Notes: a model not told the origin generated them from the sequence alone. A stretch of 64,000 bases of DNA from Chryseobacterium sp. GVT01B (GCF_019970045.1 NZ_JAHXYI010000001.1:620001-684000), one strand, 5' to 3'. Counted from the first letter of the stretch, positions 42,561-52,612 are shown. Numbers and translations are program-made.

Positions 42561-42707
42561 TAATTACTAATTAAAAATCGGGACAATTAAGTTGTCGAGA
42601 TACTAAAGAACAATAATATCAGACTGAAGTTTTCTGAAGTCTGATATTTTTCTCTTCAAGTCTTTTCAATACTGATTGTTCTTTAACCAATAATTTATAA
42701 AAGAAAA
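42561..42707 (+). promoter_or_regulatory. Structured RNA spacer between rpsN and rpsH
   Basis: Three nested or adjacent hairpins can form. GACAA/TTGTC is at 42582-42596. An outer 10-bp pair is AAAGAACAAT (42605-42614) with ATTGTTCTTT (42675-42684). Inside it lies ATATCAGACT (42616-42625) with AGTCTGATAT (42638-42647), followed by TTTTTC. The inner hairpin looks like a terminator or attenuator within the operon. It may modulate expression of the distal ribosomal genes. Confidence 0.55.
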
Positions 42708-43106
42708 ATGGTAACAGATCCAATTTCAGATTTCCTAACAAGAGTAAGGAACGCACAAAGCGCAGGCCACAAAGTGGTGGAAATTCCTGCATCGAAAATC
42801 AAAAAGGAGATTACTAAGATCCTATTTGATCAAGGGTATATCTTAAACTTCAAGTTTGAAGATAACGCTGTTCAAGGAGTGATCAAAATCGCTTTAAAGT
42901 ACGATAAGCAAACTAACAAACCTGCTATTAAGTCTATTCAAAGAGCTTCTAGACCAGGTTTGAGACAGTACAAAGGTTCTACTGAACTTCCAAGAGTACT
43001 AAACGGTTTGGGTATTTCTATCATCTCTACTTCTAAAGGAGTAATGACTGACAAGAAAGCTAGAGAAGAGAAAGTAGGCGGTGAAGTAATCTGCTATGTT
43101 TATTAA
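42708..43106 (+). CDS. rpsH: 30S ribosomal protein S8
   Basis: Binds the central domain of 16S rRNA; in E. coli it also represses the spc operon. It is 132 aa, with MVTDPISDFLTRVRNAQ and GISIISTSKGVMTDKKAREEKVGGEVICYVY conserved. It is preceded by an unusual 147-bp structured gap. Confidence 0.99.
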   Translation: MVTDPISDFLTRVRNAQSAGHKVVEIPASKIKKEITKILFDQGYILNFKFEDNAVQGVIKIALKYDKQTNKPAIKSIQRASRPGLRQYKGSTELPRVLNGLGISIISTSKGVMTDKKAREEKVGGEVICYVY

Positions 43107-43123
43107 TTTTTAATCAGAGGAAA

Positions 43124-43669
43124 ATGTCAAGAATTGGTAAAGCAATTATAACAATTCCAGCTGGAGTTACAATCACTGAAAACAACGGTGTAGTAACTGT
43201 AAAAGGAGCGAAAGGAGAACTTTCTCAGGAGCTTACGGCAGGAATTACTATAGAACAAAAAGATGGTGAACTGAATGTAAACAGACCATCTGATTCTAAA
43301 CAACACAAAGCGCTTCACGGTTTATACAGAGCGTTAATCAACAACATGATTGTTGGTGTAAATACAGGTTTCGAAAAGAAACTAGAACTAGTAGGGGTAG
43401 GATACAGAGCTTCACACGCAGGTCAAAAACTTGAGTTAGCTTTAGGATTCTCTCACGGTATCGTATTAGAACTTCCAGGTGAAGTAAAAGTTGATACATT
43501 GACTGAAAAAGGTAAAAACCCAATTATTACTTTAACGTCTCACGACAACCAACTTCTAGGAATGGTAGCTGCAAAGATCCGTTCTTTCAGAAAGCCTGAG
43601 CCATACAAAGGAAAAGGTGTAAGATTCGTAGGAGAAATTGTTAGACGTAAAGCTGGTAAATCTGCTTAA
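43124..43669 (+). CDS. rplF: 50S ribosomal protein L6
   Basis: Large-subunit protein near the factor-binding site, 181 aa with two similar alpha/beta domains. MSRIGKAIITIPAGV and RKPEPYKGKGVRFVGEIVRRKAGKS are conserved. Confidence 0.99.
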   Translation: MSRIGKAIITIPAGVTITENNGVVTVKGAKGELSQELTAGITIEQKDGELNVNRPSDSKQHKALHGLYRALINNMIVGVNTGFEKKLELVGVGYRASHAGQKLELALGFSHGIVLELPGEVKVDTLTEKGKNPIITLTSHDNQLLGMVAAKIRSFRKPEPYKGKGVRFVGEIVRRKAGKSA

Positions 43670-43684
43670 TAAATTATAAGTATT

Positions 43685-44038
43685 ATGGCATTAAGTAAAT
43701 TAGAAAAAAGAATAAGAATCAAAAGAAGAGTAAGAGGGAAAATCTCTGGATCTTCTGAATTGCCAAGATTATCTGTATACAAAAGTAATAAGGAAATTTA
43801 CGCTCAGTTAATCGACGATAAAAATGGTAAAACTTTAGCATCAGCTTCTTCTAGAGAAAAAGGTGTAGACGCTAAAGGTACTAAGACTGAAGTTTCTGCT
43901 GCTGTTGGTAAAGCTATCGCTGCTAAAGCTATCGCTGCAGGAATCGAAAGTATTGTATTTGACAGAAACGGTTTCGTATATCACGGTAGAGTAAAAGCTC
44001 TAGCTGATGGTGCGAGAGAAGGTGGACTTAAATTCTAA
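43685..44038 (+). CDS. rplR: 50S ribosomal protein L18
   Basis: 5S rRNA-binding protein, 117 aa. Conserved [20 protein letters not shown] and [24 protein letters not shown]. Confidence 0.99.
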   Translation: MALSKLEKRIRIKRRVRGKISGSSELPRLSVYKSNKEIYAQLIDDKNGKTLASASSREKGVDAKGTKTEVSAAVGKAIAAKAIAAGIESIVFDRNGFVYHGRVKALADGAREGGLKF

Positions 44039-44057
44039 TCATTAAATTTCGGAAAAT

Positions 44058-44579
44058 ATGTTAGGACTAGATAATATAGAAAGAGTAAAACCGGGAGGAT
44101 TAGAATTAAAAGATCGTCTCGTAGCTGTTAACAGAGTAACAAAAGTAACTAAAGGAGGTAGAGCTTTCGGATTTTCTGCTATTGTTGTAGTAGGTAATGA
44201 AGAAGGTATTATCGGTTTCGGTTTAGGAAAATCTAAAGAGGTTGCTTCTGCAATTGCTAAAGCAGTTGAAGACGCTAAGAAAAACCTTGTGAAAGTTCCT
44301 GTAATGAACCATACTATTCCTCACCAAACTACTGCTAGATACGGTGGTGCAGATATCTTCTTAAGACCTGCTTCTCACGGTACAGGACTTATCGCCGGTG
44401 GTGCGGTAAGAGCGGTATTGGAATCTGCTGGTATTCACGATATCCTTTCAAAATCTAAAGGATCTTCTAACCCTCACAACGTGGTGAAAGCTACTTTCAA
44501 AGCGTTATTGGATATCAGAAGACCTGAAGAGATCGCTAGAATGAGAGGAGTTTCTCTAAGTAAAGTGTTTAACGGTTAA
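44058..44579 (+). CDS. rpsE: 30S ribosomal protein S5
   Basis: Decoding-fidelity protein, 173 aa. The N-terminal dsRNA-binding-like domain ([29 protein letters not shown]) and the C-terminal [19 protein letters not shown] are present. Lies 11 bp before rpmD. Confidence 0.99.
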   Translation: MLGLDNIERVKPGGLELKDRLVAVNRVTKVTKGGRAFGFSAIVVVGNEEGIIGFGLGKSKEVASAIAKAVEDAKKNLVKVPVMNHTIPHQTTARYGGADIFLRPASHGTGLIAGGAVRAVLESAGIHDILSKSKGSSNPHNVVKATFKALLDIRRPEEIARMRGVSLSKVFNG

Positions 44580-44590
44580 TAATTAAAACA

Positions 44591-44767
44591 ATGGCAACAA
44601 TTAAAGTAAAGCAAGTAAGAAGCGCTATTGGTAGAACAAAAACCCAAAAGAGAACGCTTGAAGCATTAGGATTAAAAAAACTTCACCAAGTGGTAGAACA
44701 CGAAGCTACTCCTTCTATCTTAGGAATGATAGCTGCTGTAGGTCACTTACTAGAAGTTCAAAAATAA
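44591..44767 (+). CDS. rpmD: 50S ribosomal protein L30
   Basis: A short 58-aa gene between rpsE and rplO. The sequence starts MATIKVKQVRSAIGR and has TLEALGLKKLHQVVEH, the family ferredoxin-like fold. The position in the spc operon is canonical. Confidence 0.97.
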   Translation: MATIKVKQVRSAIGRTKTQKRTLEALGLKKLHQVVEHEATPSILGMIAAVGHLLEVQK

Positions 44768-44788
44768 TTTTATAAAAGAGAAATTAAA

Positions 44789-45238
44789 ATGAATTTAAAT
44801 AATATACAACCTGCTGCAGGATCTACTTTCAACTCAAAAAGAATTGGTAGAGGTCAAGGTAGTGGAAAAGGAGGTACTTCAACAAAAGGACACAAAGGTC
44901 AGAAAGCTAGAGCTGGTTATTCTCAGAAAATCGGTTTCGAAGGTGGACAGATGCCTTTACAAAGAAGATTACCTAAATTCGGTTTCAAAAACGTAAATAG
45001 AAAAGAGTTTAGAGGAGTTAACCTTGATACTATTCAAACTTTAATCGAGAACAAATCCATCACTGGAGATATCACGAAAGAAGTTTTAGTAGCAAACGGG
45101 ATAGTTTCTAAAAACGAATTAGTGAAAATTATGGGTAGAGGAGAATTGAAATCTGCGGTTTCAATCTCTGCTGACAAATTCACTAAATCTGCTGAAGAGC
45201 TTATTGCTAAGGCAGGTGGAAAAGCAATTACCTTATAA
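44789..45238 (+). CDS. rplO: 50S ribosomal protein L15
   Basis: Late-assembly large-subunit protein, 149 aa. The Gly-rich N-terminal extension (GRGQGSGKGGTSTKGHKGQK) and FEGGQMPLQRRLPKFGF are conserved. Located directly upstream of secY. Confidence 0.99.
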   Translation: MNLNNIQPAAGSTFNSKRIGRGQGSGKGGTSTKGHKGQKARAGYSQKIGFEGGQMPLQRRLPKFGFKNVNRKEFRGVNLDTIQTLIENKSITGDITKEVLVANGIVSKNELVKIMGRGELKSAVSISADKFTKSAEELIAKAGGKAITL

Positions 45239-45247
45239 TACTTACTA

Positions 45248-46627
45248 ATGAAAGAATTTATACAAACACTTAAAAATATATGGAGCCTAAAGGAGTTAAG
45301 AGACAAAATTCTCTTTACGTTAGGTATTATCCTTGTGTATAGATTCGCATCTTATATCTCACTTCCGGCAATTAACCTTGCAGAGGTGGGAGATCTCTTA
45401 GAGCATTATAAAAATCAAGGCGGTAACAAGCAAGGAGCAGGTCTCCTTGGCTTGCTTTCGTCGTTTACGGGGGGAGCTTTCAGCCACGCTTCCGTAATGG
45501 CGTTGGGTATCATGCCTTATATTTCTGCTTCTATTATTGTTCAGTTGATGGGAATGGCTATTCCTTATCTTCAGAAGCTTCAGAAAGATGGAGAGTCAGG
45601 TAGAAATACATTGAACCAAATTACAAGATGGTTAACAATTGGAGTTTGTCTGGTACAGGCACCTTCTTATTTAACTTCTATTACTCAATTATTCTTACCG
45701 TATGCTCAGTTCCAATCTGCATATTTTGTAGAGCCAAATTCTATCATGTTCTGGTTGCCAAGTATTGTAATCCTGGTTGCTGGTTCAGTATTCGCAATGT
45801 GGTTAGGTGAAAAGATTACCGACAAAGGAATCGGAAATGGTATTTCCATCCTTATTATGGTTGGGATCCTTTCAAGATTACCTGAAGCATTCGTACAGGA
45901 GATGGCCGTGCAGAACGGAAAAGGAGGAATGGGATCTATCATGATCCTTATTGAAGTATTATTCTGGATGGTAGTTGTTCTTCTGGCCGTGATTTTATCT
46001 GTGGCTGTTAGAAAAATTCCAATTCAGTATGTAAGCAGAGCTCAAGCAAGAGGAGGTGTAAACAAGAATCTTATGCAGGGCGCAAGACAATGGATTCCAT
46101 TGAAAGTAAATGCTGCTGGTGTAATGCCGATTATCTTTGCTCAGGCATTGATGTTCGTACCAGGATTATTAACAAAATTCGATGAGTCTAACACTTTTCT
46201 TGCAGGTTTCAAGAATGTTTTTAGCTGGCAGTACAATGTATTGTTTGCGCTATTAATTATTATCTTCTCGTTTTTCTATACTGCAATTACAATTCCGGTA
46301 AACCAGATGGCTGATGATTTGAAGAGAAATGGAGGTTTAGTACCGAAAGTAAGACCAGGGAAAGAGACAGCAGATTACTTAGATGATATTTTATCAAAAA
46401 TTACCTTGCCAGGTGCAATTTTTTTATCTATCTTTGCAGTCCTTCCAGCAATTGTGCATGGAAGCTTTGTTCAGACAGATGCGTTTGCCCTATTTTTCGG
46501 GGGAACGTCACTATTAATTATGGTAGGTGTAATTTTAGATACTGTTCAACAGATTAATACATATCTGCTGAATCATCATTATGATGGCTTAATGCAGTCT
46601 AAACTGTCTAGAACGACTGGATATTAA
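45248..46627 (+). CDS. secY: Preprotein translocase subunit SecY
   Basis: Central pore of the Sec translocon in the inner membrane. It is 459 aa with ten TM helices; the plug region (GGAFSHASVMALGIMPYISASIIVQL) and the cytoplasmic loop around GNGISILIMVGILSRLP are recognisable. C-terminal end GYxx-type tail (LSRTTGY). Cotranscribed with rplO and infA, the usual spc operon context. Confidence 0.98.
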   Translation: MKEFIQTLKNIWSLKELRDKILFTLGIILVYRFASYISLPAINLAEVGDLLEHYKNQGGNKQGAGLLGLLSSFTGGAFSHASVMALGIMPYISASIIVQLMGMAIPYLQKLQKDGESGRNTLNQITRWLTIGVCLVQAPSYLTSITQLFLPYAQFQSAYFVEPNSIMFWLPSIVILVAGSVFAMWLGEKITDKGIGNGISILIMVGILSRLPEAFVQEMAVQNGKGGMGSIMILIEVLFWMVVVLLAVILSVAVRKIPIQYVSRAQARGGVNKNLMQGARQWIPLKVNAAGVMPIIFAQALMFVPGLLTKFDESNTFLAGFKNVFSWQYNVLFALLIIIFSFFYTAITIPVNQMADDLKRNGGLVPKVRPGKETADYLDDILSKITLPGAIFLSIFAVLPAIVHGSFVQTDAFALFFGGTSLLIMVGVILDTVQQINTYLLNHHYDGLMQSKLSRTTGY

Positions 46628-46630
46628 TTT

Positions 46631-46846
46631 ATGGCAAAACAAAAACATATTGAACAAGACGGCGTTATAACGGAAGCACTTTCGAACGCTCAGTTCCGTG
46701 TAGAACTTGAAAATGGGCATATTCTTATTGCTCATATTTCCGGTAAAATGCGAATGCACTATATTAAACTTTTACCTGGTGATAAGGTAAAACTAGAAAT
46801 GTCTCCCTATGATTTAACAAAAGGGAGGATCACATTTAGATATTAA
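46631..46846 (+). CDS. infA: Translation initiation factor IF-1
   Basis: A-site-binding initiation factor, 71 aa, OB-fold. [20 protein letters not shown] and [20 protein letters not shown] are conserved. Three bases after secY; a hairpin separates it from rpmJ. Confidence 0.98.
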   Translation: MAKQKHIEQDGVITEALSNAQFRVELENGHILIAHISGKMRMHYIKLLPGDKVKLEMSPYDLTKGRITFRY

Positions 46847-46854
46847 AACAATTA

Positions 46855-46882
46855 GCCAAATGGAATACACTTTCCATTTGGC
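46855..46882 (+). other. Intra-operon hairpin between infA and rpmJ
   Basis: A perfect 11-bp stem GCCAAATGGAA / TTCCATTTGGC with a 6-base loop begins 8 bp after infA. There is no T run, so it is not a standard terminator; it may be an RNA processing or stability element. Confidence 0.6.
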
Positions 46883-46908
46883 ATTTGTAAAAAATAAATA
46901 CTATCAAA

Positions 46909-47025
46909 ATGAAAGTAAGAGCATCAATTAAAAAAAGAAGCGCTGATTGCAAAATCGTACGCAGAAAAGGTGTACTGTTCGTAATCAACAAGAAGAACCC
47001 AAAATTTAAACAAAGACAAGGCTAA
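46909..47025 (+). CDS. rpmJ: 50S ribosomal protein L36 (zinc-independent form)
   Basis: A 38-aa ribosomal protein, [11 protein letters not shown] at the N-terminus and KQRQG at the end. Compared with the E. coli zinc-binding form, three of four zinc ligands are replaced (only the second Cys remains, in SADCK; the last Cys is Asn and the His is Phe), so this is the C-minus type. Canonical place between infA and rpsM. Confidence 0.97.
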   Translation: MKVRASIKKRSADCKIVRRKGVLFVINKKNPKFKQRQG

Positions 47026-47034
47026 CATTAAATT

Positions 47035-47412
47035 ATGGCGAGAATTGCAGGTATTGATTTACCAAAAAACAAAAGAGGTGTTATCGGTTTAACTTACATC
47101 TATGGAGTAGGAAGAAGTACTTCTTCTGAAATCCTTAAAGCTGCCGGTATCAGCGAAGACAAGAAAGTCAACGAATGGAATGACGATGAATTGGCTGCAA
47201 TCAGAACATATATCTCTGAAAACGTTAAAGTAGAAGGAGAGTTAAGATCTGAAGTGCAATTGAACATCAAGAGATTGATGGACATAGGATGCCAACGAGG
47301 AATACGTCACAGACTAGGATTACCTTTAAGAGGCCAGAGAACGAAAAACAACTCTAGAACCCGTAAAGGAAAGAGAAAAACAGTTGCTAACAAGAAAAAG
47401 GCAAGTAAATAA
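47035..47412 (+). CDS. rpsM: 30S ribosomal protein S13
   Basis: Head protein bridging to the 50S and contacting the P-site tRNA, 125 aa. [28 protein letters not shown] and [19 protein letters not shown] conserved. First of the alpha-operon ribosomal genes. Confidence 0.99.
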   Translation: MARIAGIDLPKNKRGVIGLTYIYGVGRSTSSEILKAAGISEDKKVNEWNDDELAAIRTYISENVKVEGELRSEVQLNIKRLMDIGCQRGIRHRLGLPLRGQRTKNNSRTRKGKRKTVANKKKASK

Positions 47413-47424
47413 TCGTTAGGAATT

Positions 47425-47814
47425 ATGGCAAAACAAAGTAAAGTAGTTAAAAAAAGAAAAGTAAAAGTTGAAGCTATTGGTGAAGCACATATTCAAGCTT
47501 CTTTCAATAACATCATCATTTCTTTAACAAATAAAAGTGGAGAGGTTATCTCTTGGGCATCTGCCGGTAAAATGGGATTCAGAGGTTCTAAAAAGAACAC
47601 TCCTTTTGCTGCTCAAATGGCAGCTGAAAATTGCTCTGCTGTAGCTCATGAAGCTGGATTAAGAAGAGTAAAGGTGTTTGTGAAAGGTCCAGGTGCAGGT
47701 AGAGAATCTGCTATCAGATCTATTCACAATTCAGGAATTGAAGTTAGCGAAATCATTGATGTGACTCCAATGCCACACAATGGATGTAGACCACCAAAAA
47801 GAAGAAGAGTTTAA
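47425..47814 (+). CDS. rpsK: 30S ribosomal protein S11
   Basis: Platform protein near the E-site mRNA path, 129 aa. Conserved [24 protein letters not shown] and the C-terminal [18 protein letters not shown]. Confidence 0.99.
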   Translation: MAKQSKVVKKRKVKVEAIGEAHIQASFNNIIISLTNKSGEVISWASAGKMGFRGSKKNTPFAAQMAAENCSAVAHEAGLRRVKVFVKGPGAGRESAIRSIHNSGIEVSEIIDVTPMPHNGCRPPKRRRV

Positions 47815-47833
47815 TTTTTAGAATTTACCCATT

Positions 47834-48442
47834 ATGGCAAGATATATTGGACCTAAAACTAAGATTGCTAGAAAGTTTGGTGCTGCAATCTACGGAGATG
47901 ATAAAAACTTCGAAAAAAGAAAGAACCAACCGCCAGGACAACATGGTCCTAACAAAAGAAGAGGTGCTAAAAAATCAGAATATGCAGTTCAGTTAGCTGA
48001 AAAACAAAAAGCTAAATATACTTACGGTATTTTAGAAAGACAGTTTGCTAACTTATTTGAAAAAGCACACAGAAGCAAAGGTGTAACAGGTGAAGTTCTA
48101 TTACAACTTTGTGAATCAAGATTGGATAACGTAGTTTTCAGATTAGGTTTTGCTAAAACTAGATCTGGAGCTAGACAATTAGTTTCTCACAGACACATCA
48201 CTGTGAACGGAGAAATTCTTAATATCCCTTCTTACTTGGTAAAAGCTGGTGATGTAATCGCTGTAAGAGAAAAGTCTAAGTCTCTTGATGTTGTTACCAA
48301 TGCATTGGCTTCTAAGTCAAACTATGAGTGGTTACAATTCAACGATGAGAAGAAAGAAGGTACCTTCATTTCTGCTCCTGAAAGAATCCAGATTCCGGAA
48401 GACATCAAGGAGAACCTTATCGTGGAACTTTACTCTAAATAA
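47834..48442 (+). CDS. rpsD: 30S ribosomal protein S4
   Basis: Primary 16S 5'-domain assembly protein with an S4 RNA-binding domain ([29 protein letters not shown]). It is 202 aa. The N-terminal part lacks the zinc-binding Cys cluster of some homologues. Lies 33 bp before rpoA. Confidence 0.99.
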   Translation: MARYIGPKTKIARKFGAAIYGDDKNFEKRKNQPPGQHGPNKRRGAKKSEYAVQLAEKQKAKYTYGILERQFANLFEKAHRSKGVTGEVLLQLCESRLDNVVFRLGFAKTRSGARQLVSHRHITVNGEILNIPSYLVKAGDVIAVREKSKSLDVVTNALASKSNYEWLQFNDEKKEGTFISAPERIQIPEDIKENLIVELYSK

Positions 48443-48475
48443 TTTTTTAATCAAATTTTTGCTCAACCCAATAAT

Positions 48476-49471
48476 ATGGCAATTTTACAATTCATAAAAC
48501 CCGATAAAGTAATTTTACTTAACTCTGATGAATTTAAAGGTCAATTCGAATTCAGACCTTTAGAACCAGGTTTCGGGCTTACAATCGGTAATGCTTTGAG
48601 AAGAGTGTTGCTTTCTTCTCTGGAAGGATACGCTATTTCATCTATCAAAATAGAAGGTGTAGAGCACGAATTTTCAACTATTCCAGGAGTAATCGAAGAC
48701 GTTACCGAAATTATTCTTAACCTTAAGCAGGTAAGATTAAAAGCTGCAGCAGAAGGCCAGGCTAACGAGCAGGTTGTTGCTAAAGTTTCAGGTCAAACGG
48801 TTATTACTGCTGGTGATTTAGGTAAGTCTATCAATGGATTTGAGGTTTTAAACCCGGATCTAGTGATTTGCAACCTAAACAGTGATGTAACTTTCGAAAT
48901 TACTTTCAATATTGAAAAAGGTAGAGGGTATGTGCCTTCTGAACAAAATAAGTCAAACAATGCTCCTGTAGGAACTATTGCTATCGACTCTATTTTTACG
49001 CCGATCAAGAAAGTACAATATAGCATTGAAAATTATCGTGTAGAGCAAAAAACAGACTACGAAAAACTTGTATTAGATATAGAAACTGACGGGTCTATCA
49101 GCCCTCAGAATGCTTTAACTGAAGCTTCTAAGATATTAATTTATCACTTCATGCTATTCTCTGATGAGAGAATCACGCTTGAAACTGAAGCTGTAAAAGC
49201 ATCTATCCAGTACGATGAAGAAACTCTTCACACAAGACAACTTCTTAAGTCTAAATTAGCAGATATGGATCTTTCTGTAAGAGCCCTTAACTGTCTAAAA
49301 GCAGCTGAAGTAGAAACTCTTGGAGAATTGGTTTCTTACAGTAAGTCTGATTTGATGAAATTCAGAAATTTTGGTAAAAAATCTTTGACAGAACTAGAAG
49401 AATTAGTGCATTCAAAAGGTCTTAACTTCGGTTTCGACGTTGCAAAATATAAGTTAGACGCTGATAAATAA
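48476..49471 (+). CDS. rpoA: DNA-directed RNA polymerase subunit alpha
   Basis: Scaffold subunit of RNA polymerase, 331 aa. The N-terminal dimerisation domain has [20 protein letters not shown] and the [20 protein letters not shown] loop. The C-terminal domain (about 255-320) carries [20 protein letters not shown] and the helix-hairpin-helix [14 protein letters not shown]. In canonical position between rpsD and rplQ. Confidence 0.99.
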   Translation: MAILQFIKPDKVILLNSDEFKGQFEFRPLEPGFGLTIGNALRRVLLSSLEGYAISSIKIEGVEHEFSTIPGVIEDVTEIILNLKQVRLKAAAEGQANEQVVAKVSGQTVITAGDLGKSINGFEVLNPDLVICNLNSDVTFEITFNIEKGRGYVPSEQNKSNNAPVGTIAIDSIFTPIKKVQYSIENYRVEQKTDYEKLVLDIETDGSISPQNALTEASKILIYHFMLFSDERITLETEAVKASIQYDEETLHTRQLLKSKLADMDLSVRALNCLKAAEVETLGELVSYSKSDLMKFRNFGKKSLTELEELVHSKGLNFGFDVAKYKLDADK

Positions 49472-49477
49472 TTAATA

Positions 49478-49999
49478 ATGAGACACGGTAAAAAATTCAA
49501 TCACTTAGGAAGAACAGCTTCTCACAGAAGTGCTTTACTTTCTAATATGGCTTGTTCTCTAATTGAGCATAAAAGAATCAACACTACTGTAGCTAAAGCG
49601 AAAGCTTTAAGAGTATATGTTGAGCCTCTATTAACAAAAGCAAAAGAAGATACTACACACAACAGAAGAGTAGTATTCTCTTACCTTCAAAATAAATTTG
49701 CGGTTGCTGAATTATTCAGAACTGTAGCTCCTAAAATCGCTGAAAGAAACGGTGGTTATACAAGAATCATCAAGACAGGATTCAGACCAGGTGATGCTGC
49801 TGATACTGCTCTTATCGAATTAGTAGATTTCAATGAGCTTTACAACCCTAATGCTGAAGAGAAAAAAGCTACAAGAAGAAGCAGAAGATCAACTGCTGCA
49901 CCTAAAAAAGCTGAAGCTGTAGTAGCTGAAGCACCTGCAGTAGAAGAGAAAGTAGAAGAAGCTAAAGCTGACACTACTGAAGAAAAAACTGAAGAATAA
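49478..49999 (+). CDS. rplQ: 50S ribosomal protein L17 with acidic/Ala tail
   Basis: Tunnel-exit protein. The core ([24 protein letters not shown] to about residue 120) is normal. A C-terminal extension of about 50 residues rich in Ala, Glu and Lys (including [20 protein letters not shown]) is absent from the E. coli protein. It is the last gene of the operon, followed by a terminator. Confidence 0.98.
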   Translation: MRHGKKFNHLGRTASHRSALLSNMACSLIEHKRINTTVAKAKALRVYVEPLLTKAKEDTTHNRRVVFSYLQNKFAVAELFRTVAPKIAERNGGYTRIIKTGFRPGDAADTALIELVDFNELYNPNAEEKKATRRSRRSTAAPKKAEAVVAEAPAVEEKVEEAKADTTEEKTEE

Positions 50000-50016
50000 T
50001 ATTCATTCAGATATAT

Positions 50017-50049
50017 AAAAAAACCATCCGGAATCCGGATGGTTTTTTT
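50017..50049. terminator. Terminator at the end of the ribosomal operon
   Basis: CCATCCGG / CCGGATGG with a three-base loop is flanked by seven As and seven Ts, so it works in both directions between rplQ and the convergent lipoprotein gene. Confidence 0.92.
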
Positions 50050-50108
50050 ATTTCCTTTAATATACTTACAAAATAAAATGTCCCTCAATATTGAAGGACA
50101 TTGCTATT

Positions 50109-50543
50109 TTAGATCTTTGTTCTTTTCAACTCAATAATATTATTACCTTGTTCAAGGTGAAGGCTGTCTCCTTTTACCCTTGCGGTCATATCATCTTTCT
50201 TGTAAATCGTTTCATCACCTTTGGATTCTGTCTTAGGTAATGTAAAAGTTTTCTTGTTGCTGGTAATAGCTACTGTACTCTCTTTTGGATCGTTTTTGAA
50301 TACAACTTTCACTAAGGTTCCGTCTGTAGCTTTATAAACAAAATCTGTTTTTTCAATTTTCTGACCGTTTACATCTACCGTTGAAGAACTTTGTGTTACC
50401 GAATCTATTTTTCCGTTGTTGTCTGTAACTACAGTTTCCGAACTGTCTGTTTTGATAACGCTTTTATTTCCGCTCTCATTTTTTTTACAGCCGATAACTG
50501 TTAATGCAAGTACAGCACCGAGTGCTAAAAGACTTTTTTTCAT
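50109..50543 (-). CDS. Lipoprotein with MliC-like domain
   Basis: A 144-aa lipoprotein (lipobox VIGC, Cys19). A Ser/Thr/Asp-rich linker (about 25-65) precedes a small beta domain: FVYKATDGTLVKVVFKND, then FTLPKTESKGDETIYKKDD and ARVKGDSLHLEQG. This order matches the MliC/PliC lysozyme-inhibitor fold (G-L-V-F strand, L-SG-Y, KG--L), but the disulfide cysteines of classical MliC are absent. A role in protecting against host lysozyme is inference. Monocistronic, convergent with rplQ. Confidence 0.6.
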   Translation of the reverse strand: MKKSLLALGAVLALTVIGCKKNESGNKSVIKTDSSETVVTDNNGKIDSVTQSSSTVDVNGQKIEKTDFVYKATDGTLVKVVFKNDPKESTVAITSNKKTFTLPKTESKGDETIYKKDDMTARVKGDSLHLEQGNNIIELKRTKI

Positions 50544-50596
50544 GATTATATTATTTGATATTCAATTGATTTTTATATTTTAATTTTACAAAAATC

Positions 50597-52462
50597 ATGC
50601 CTTACAATATGAGAAATTTTAGCCGTTATTTATGTATCATTCTTTTATTTTTCTCCCTGAATACTCTGTTTTCTCAAAAAGGAAAATTTGAAATTAAACA
50701 TGGGAGTTTTTTCTTAAATGATAAACCATTTACAGTGTATTCCGGAGAAATGCATTATCCGCGAGTTCCGTCAGAATATTGGAAGCATCGGTTGGAGATG
50801 ATGAAAGCAATGGGTTTAAATACAGTTACTACTTATGTATTTTGGAATTACCATGAAGAGGCCCCGGGAAAATGGAATTTTTCTGGCGAAAAGGATCTGA
50901 GAAAGTTTATAAAAACAGCACAAGAAGTTGGTTTATATGTTATTATTCGGCCAGGACCTTATGTTTGTGCTGAGTGGGAATTTGGTGGATATCCTTGGTG
51001 GCTGCAAAAAAACAAAGATCTTGAGATAAGAAGAGACAATAAAGCTTTTCTCGAAGAATGCCGGAAATATATTAATCAGTTGGCAAAGCAAATAGTCCCC
51101 TTGCAGATCAATAATGGTGGTCCAGTGATTATGGTCCAGGCTGAAAATGAATTTGGATCTTATGTCGCTCAAAGAAAAGATATTCCTCTCGAAGAGCACA
51201 GAAAATACAGCCATAAGATAAAAGAGATGCTTTTGAACAGCGGAGTTTCGGTTCCGTTATTTACTTCAGATGGAAGTTCGCTTTTTAAAGGTGGTTCTAT
51301 TGAAGGAGCGATACCAACAGCAAACGGAGAAGGTGATATTGATATTTTAAAGAAAAGTATAAATGAATATAATGGAGGGCAAGGTCCTTACATGGTTGCC
51401 GAATATTACCCCGGATGGCTTGATCATTGGGCAGAACCCTTTGTTAAGGTTACTACAGAAGAAGTGGTAAAGCAAACAGAGACGTATATAAAAAACGGAA
51501 TTTCTTTTAATTATTATATGATTCATGGCGGAACCAACTTTGGATTTACAAGCGGTGCAAATTACGATAAGAATCACGATATACAGCCGGATATTACAAG
51601 CTATGATTATGATGCTCCCATCAATGAAGCAGGATGGGCCACTCCAAAATATAATGCGCTGAGAGAAATTTTTCAAAAAATATATCAGAATACACTTCCT
51701 GATATTCCAAAGCCGATGAAGGTCATTACTATCCCCTCCATTAAATTTTCAAAAATAAATTGCATTTTTGATCTTACCAATCGTCAAAAACCTGTTGTGA
51801 GTGACAAACCACTCACCTTTGAAGATCTGAATATCGGAAACGGATATGTTCTCTACAGAAGAAAATTTGATAATGATAAGAAAGGTAAATTAGAAATAAA
51901 AGGATTACGTGATTATGCCAATATATACATCAATGGCAAATGGGAAGGAGAATTGAACAGGGTGAACAAAAAATATGATCTTGACATTGAAATTAAATCA
52001 GGGGACCGATTGGAGATTCTGGTTGAAAATATGGGCAGGATTAATTATGGAGCAGAGATTGTTAATAATTTAAAAGGAATTATCAGTCCGGTAAAAATCA
52101 ACGGAACTGAAGTCTCCGGAAACTGGGAAATGCTTCCAATGCCTTTTGATACTTTTCCCAAACATACTTTTAAACAAAAACACATTGCCGTTCACTCACC
52201 CGTAATTCAGGAAGCTGAATTTACACTGGATGAAACAGGAGATACTTTTCTTGATATGAGAAATTTTGGAAAAGGAATTGTTTTTATCAATGGAAAAAAT
52301 GCAGGAAGATACTGGAGTACTGCAGGCCCTCAACAAACACTTTACATTCCCGGGGTATGGTTGAAAAAAGGTAGAAACCTGATTCAGATCTTTGAGCAAA
52401 TTAAATTTCATAATACAGTAAGCGGTATTGAGCATCCTATTCTTGATCAGCTTACGAAATAA
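50597..52462 (+). CDS. Glycoside hydrolase family 35 beta-galactosidase
   Basis: Secreted or periplasmic enzyme removing terminal beta-galactose residues. It is 621 aa with a signal peptide ending near LNTLFSQ. The GH35 TIM barrel shows YSGEMHYPRVP, GLNTVTTYVFWNYHE, RPGPYVCAEWEFGGYPWWL, the acid/base in QAENEFGS (Glu185) and the nucleophile in VAEYYPGW (Glu269). C-terminal beta domains (VLYRRKFDN, GKGIVFINGKNAGRYW) follow, as in Bacteroides-type members. An alternative start at 50609 gives a tidier signal peptide. Monocistronic and not in a polysaccharide-utilisation locus here. Confidence 0.93.
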   Translation: MPYNMRNFSRYLCIILLFFSLNTLFSQKGKFEIKHGSFFLNDKPFTVYSGEMHYPRVPSEYWKHRLEMMKAMGLNTVTTYVFWNYHEEAPGKWNFSGEKDLRKFIKTAQEVGLYVIIRPGPYVCAEWEFGGYPWWLQKNKDLEIRRDNKAFLEECRKYINQLAKQIVPLQINNGGPVIMVQAENEFGSYVAQRKDIPLEEHRKYSHKIKEMLLNSGVSVPLFTSDGSSLFKGGSIEGAIPTANGEGDIDILKKSINEYNGGQGPYMVAEYYPGWLDHWAEPFVKVTTEEVVKQTETYIKNGISFNYYMIHGGTNFGFTSGANYDKNHDIQPDITSYDYDAPINEAGWATPKYNALREIFQKIYQNTLPDIPKPMKVITIPSIKFSKINCIFDLTNRQKPVVSDKPLTFEDLNIGNGYVLYRRKFDNDKKGKLEIKGLRDYANIYINGKWEGELNRVNKKYDLDIEIKSGDRLEILVENMGRINYGAEIVNNLKGIISPVKINGTEVSGNWEMLPMPFDTFPKHTFKQKHIAVHSPVIQEAEFTLDETGDTFLDMRNFGKGIVFINGKNAGRYWSTAGPQQTLYIPGVWLKKGRNLIQIFEQIKFHNTVSGIEHPILDQLTK

Positions 52463-52612
52463 AAATTAATTTTTAAATATAAGTTTAAATTTATTTGACT
52501 TTTCTTTAATTTATTGTAAAATAATTAAATTATTGTTGTTTTTAAAATGAAAAATTGATTAAATTTAATAACAGCTAAAAACTAAACCATAGCCGTAACT
52601 CAAATACTAATA
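52463..52612. other. AT-rich intergenic stretch upstream of the response regulator operon
   Basis: About 150 bp, strongly AT-rich, with no recognisable hairpin terminator for the GH35 gene. The following 65 bp carry the operator and promoter described separately. Confidence 0.5.
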
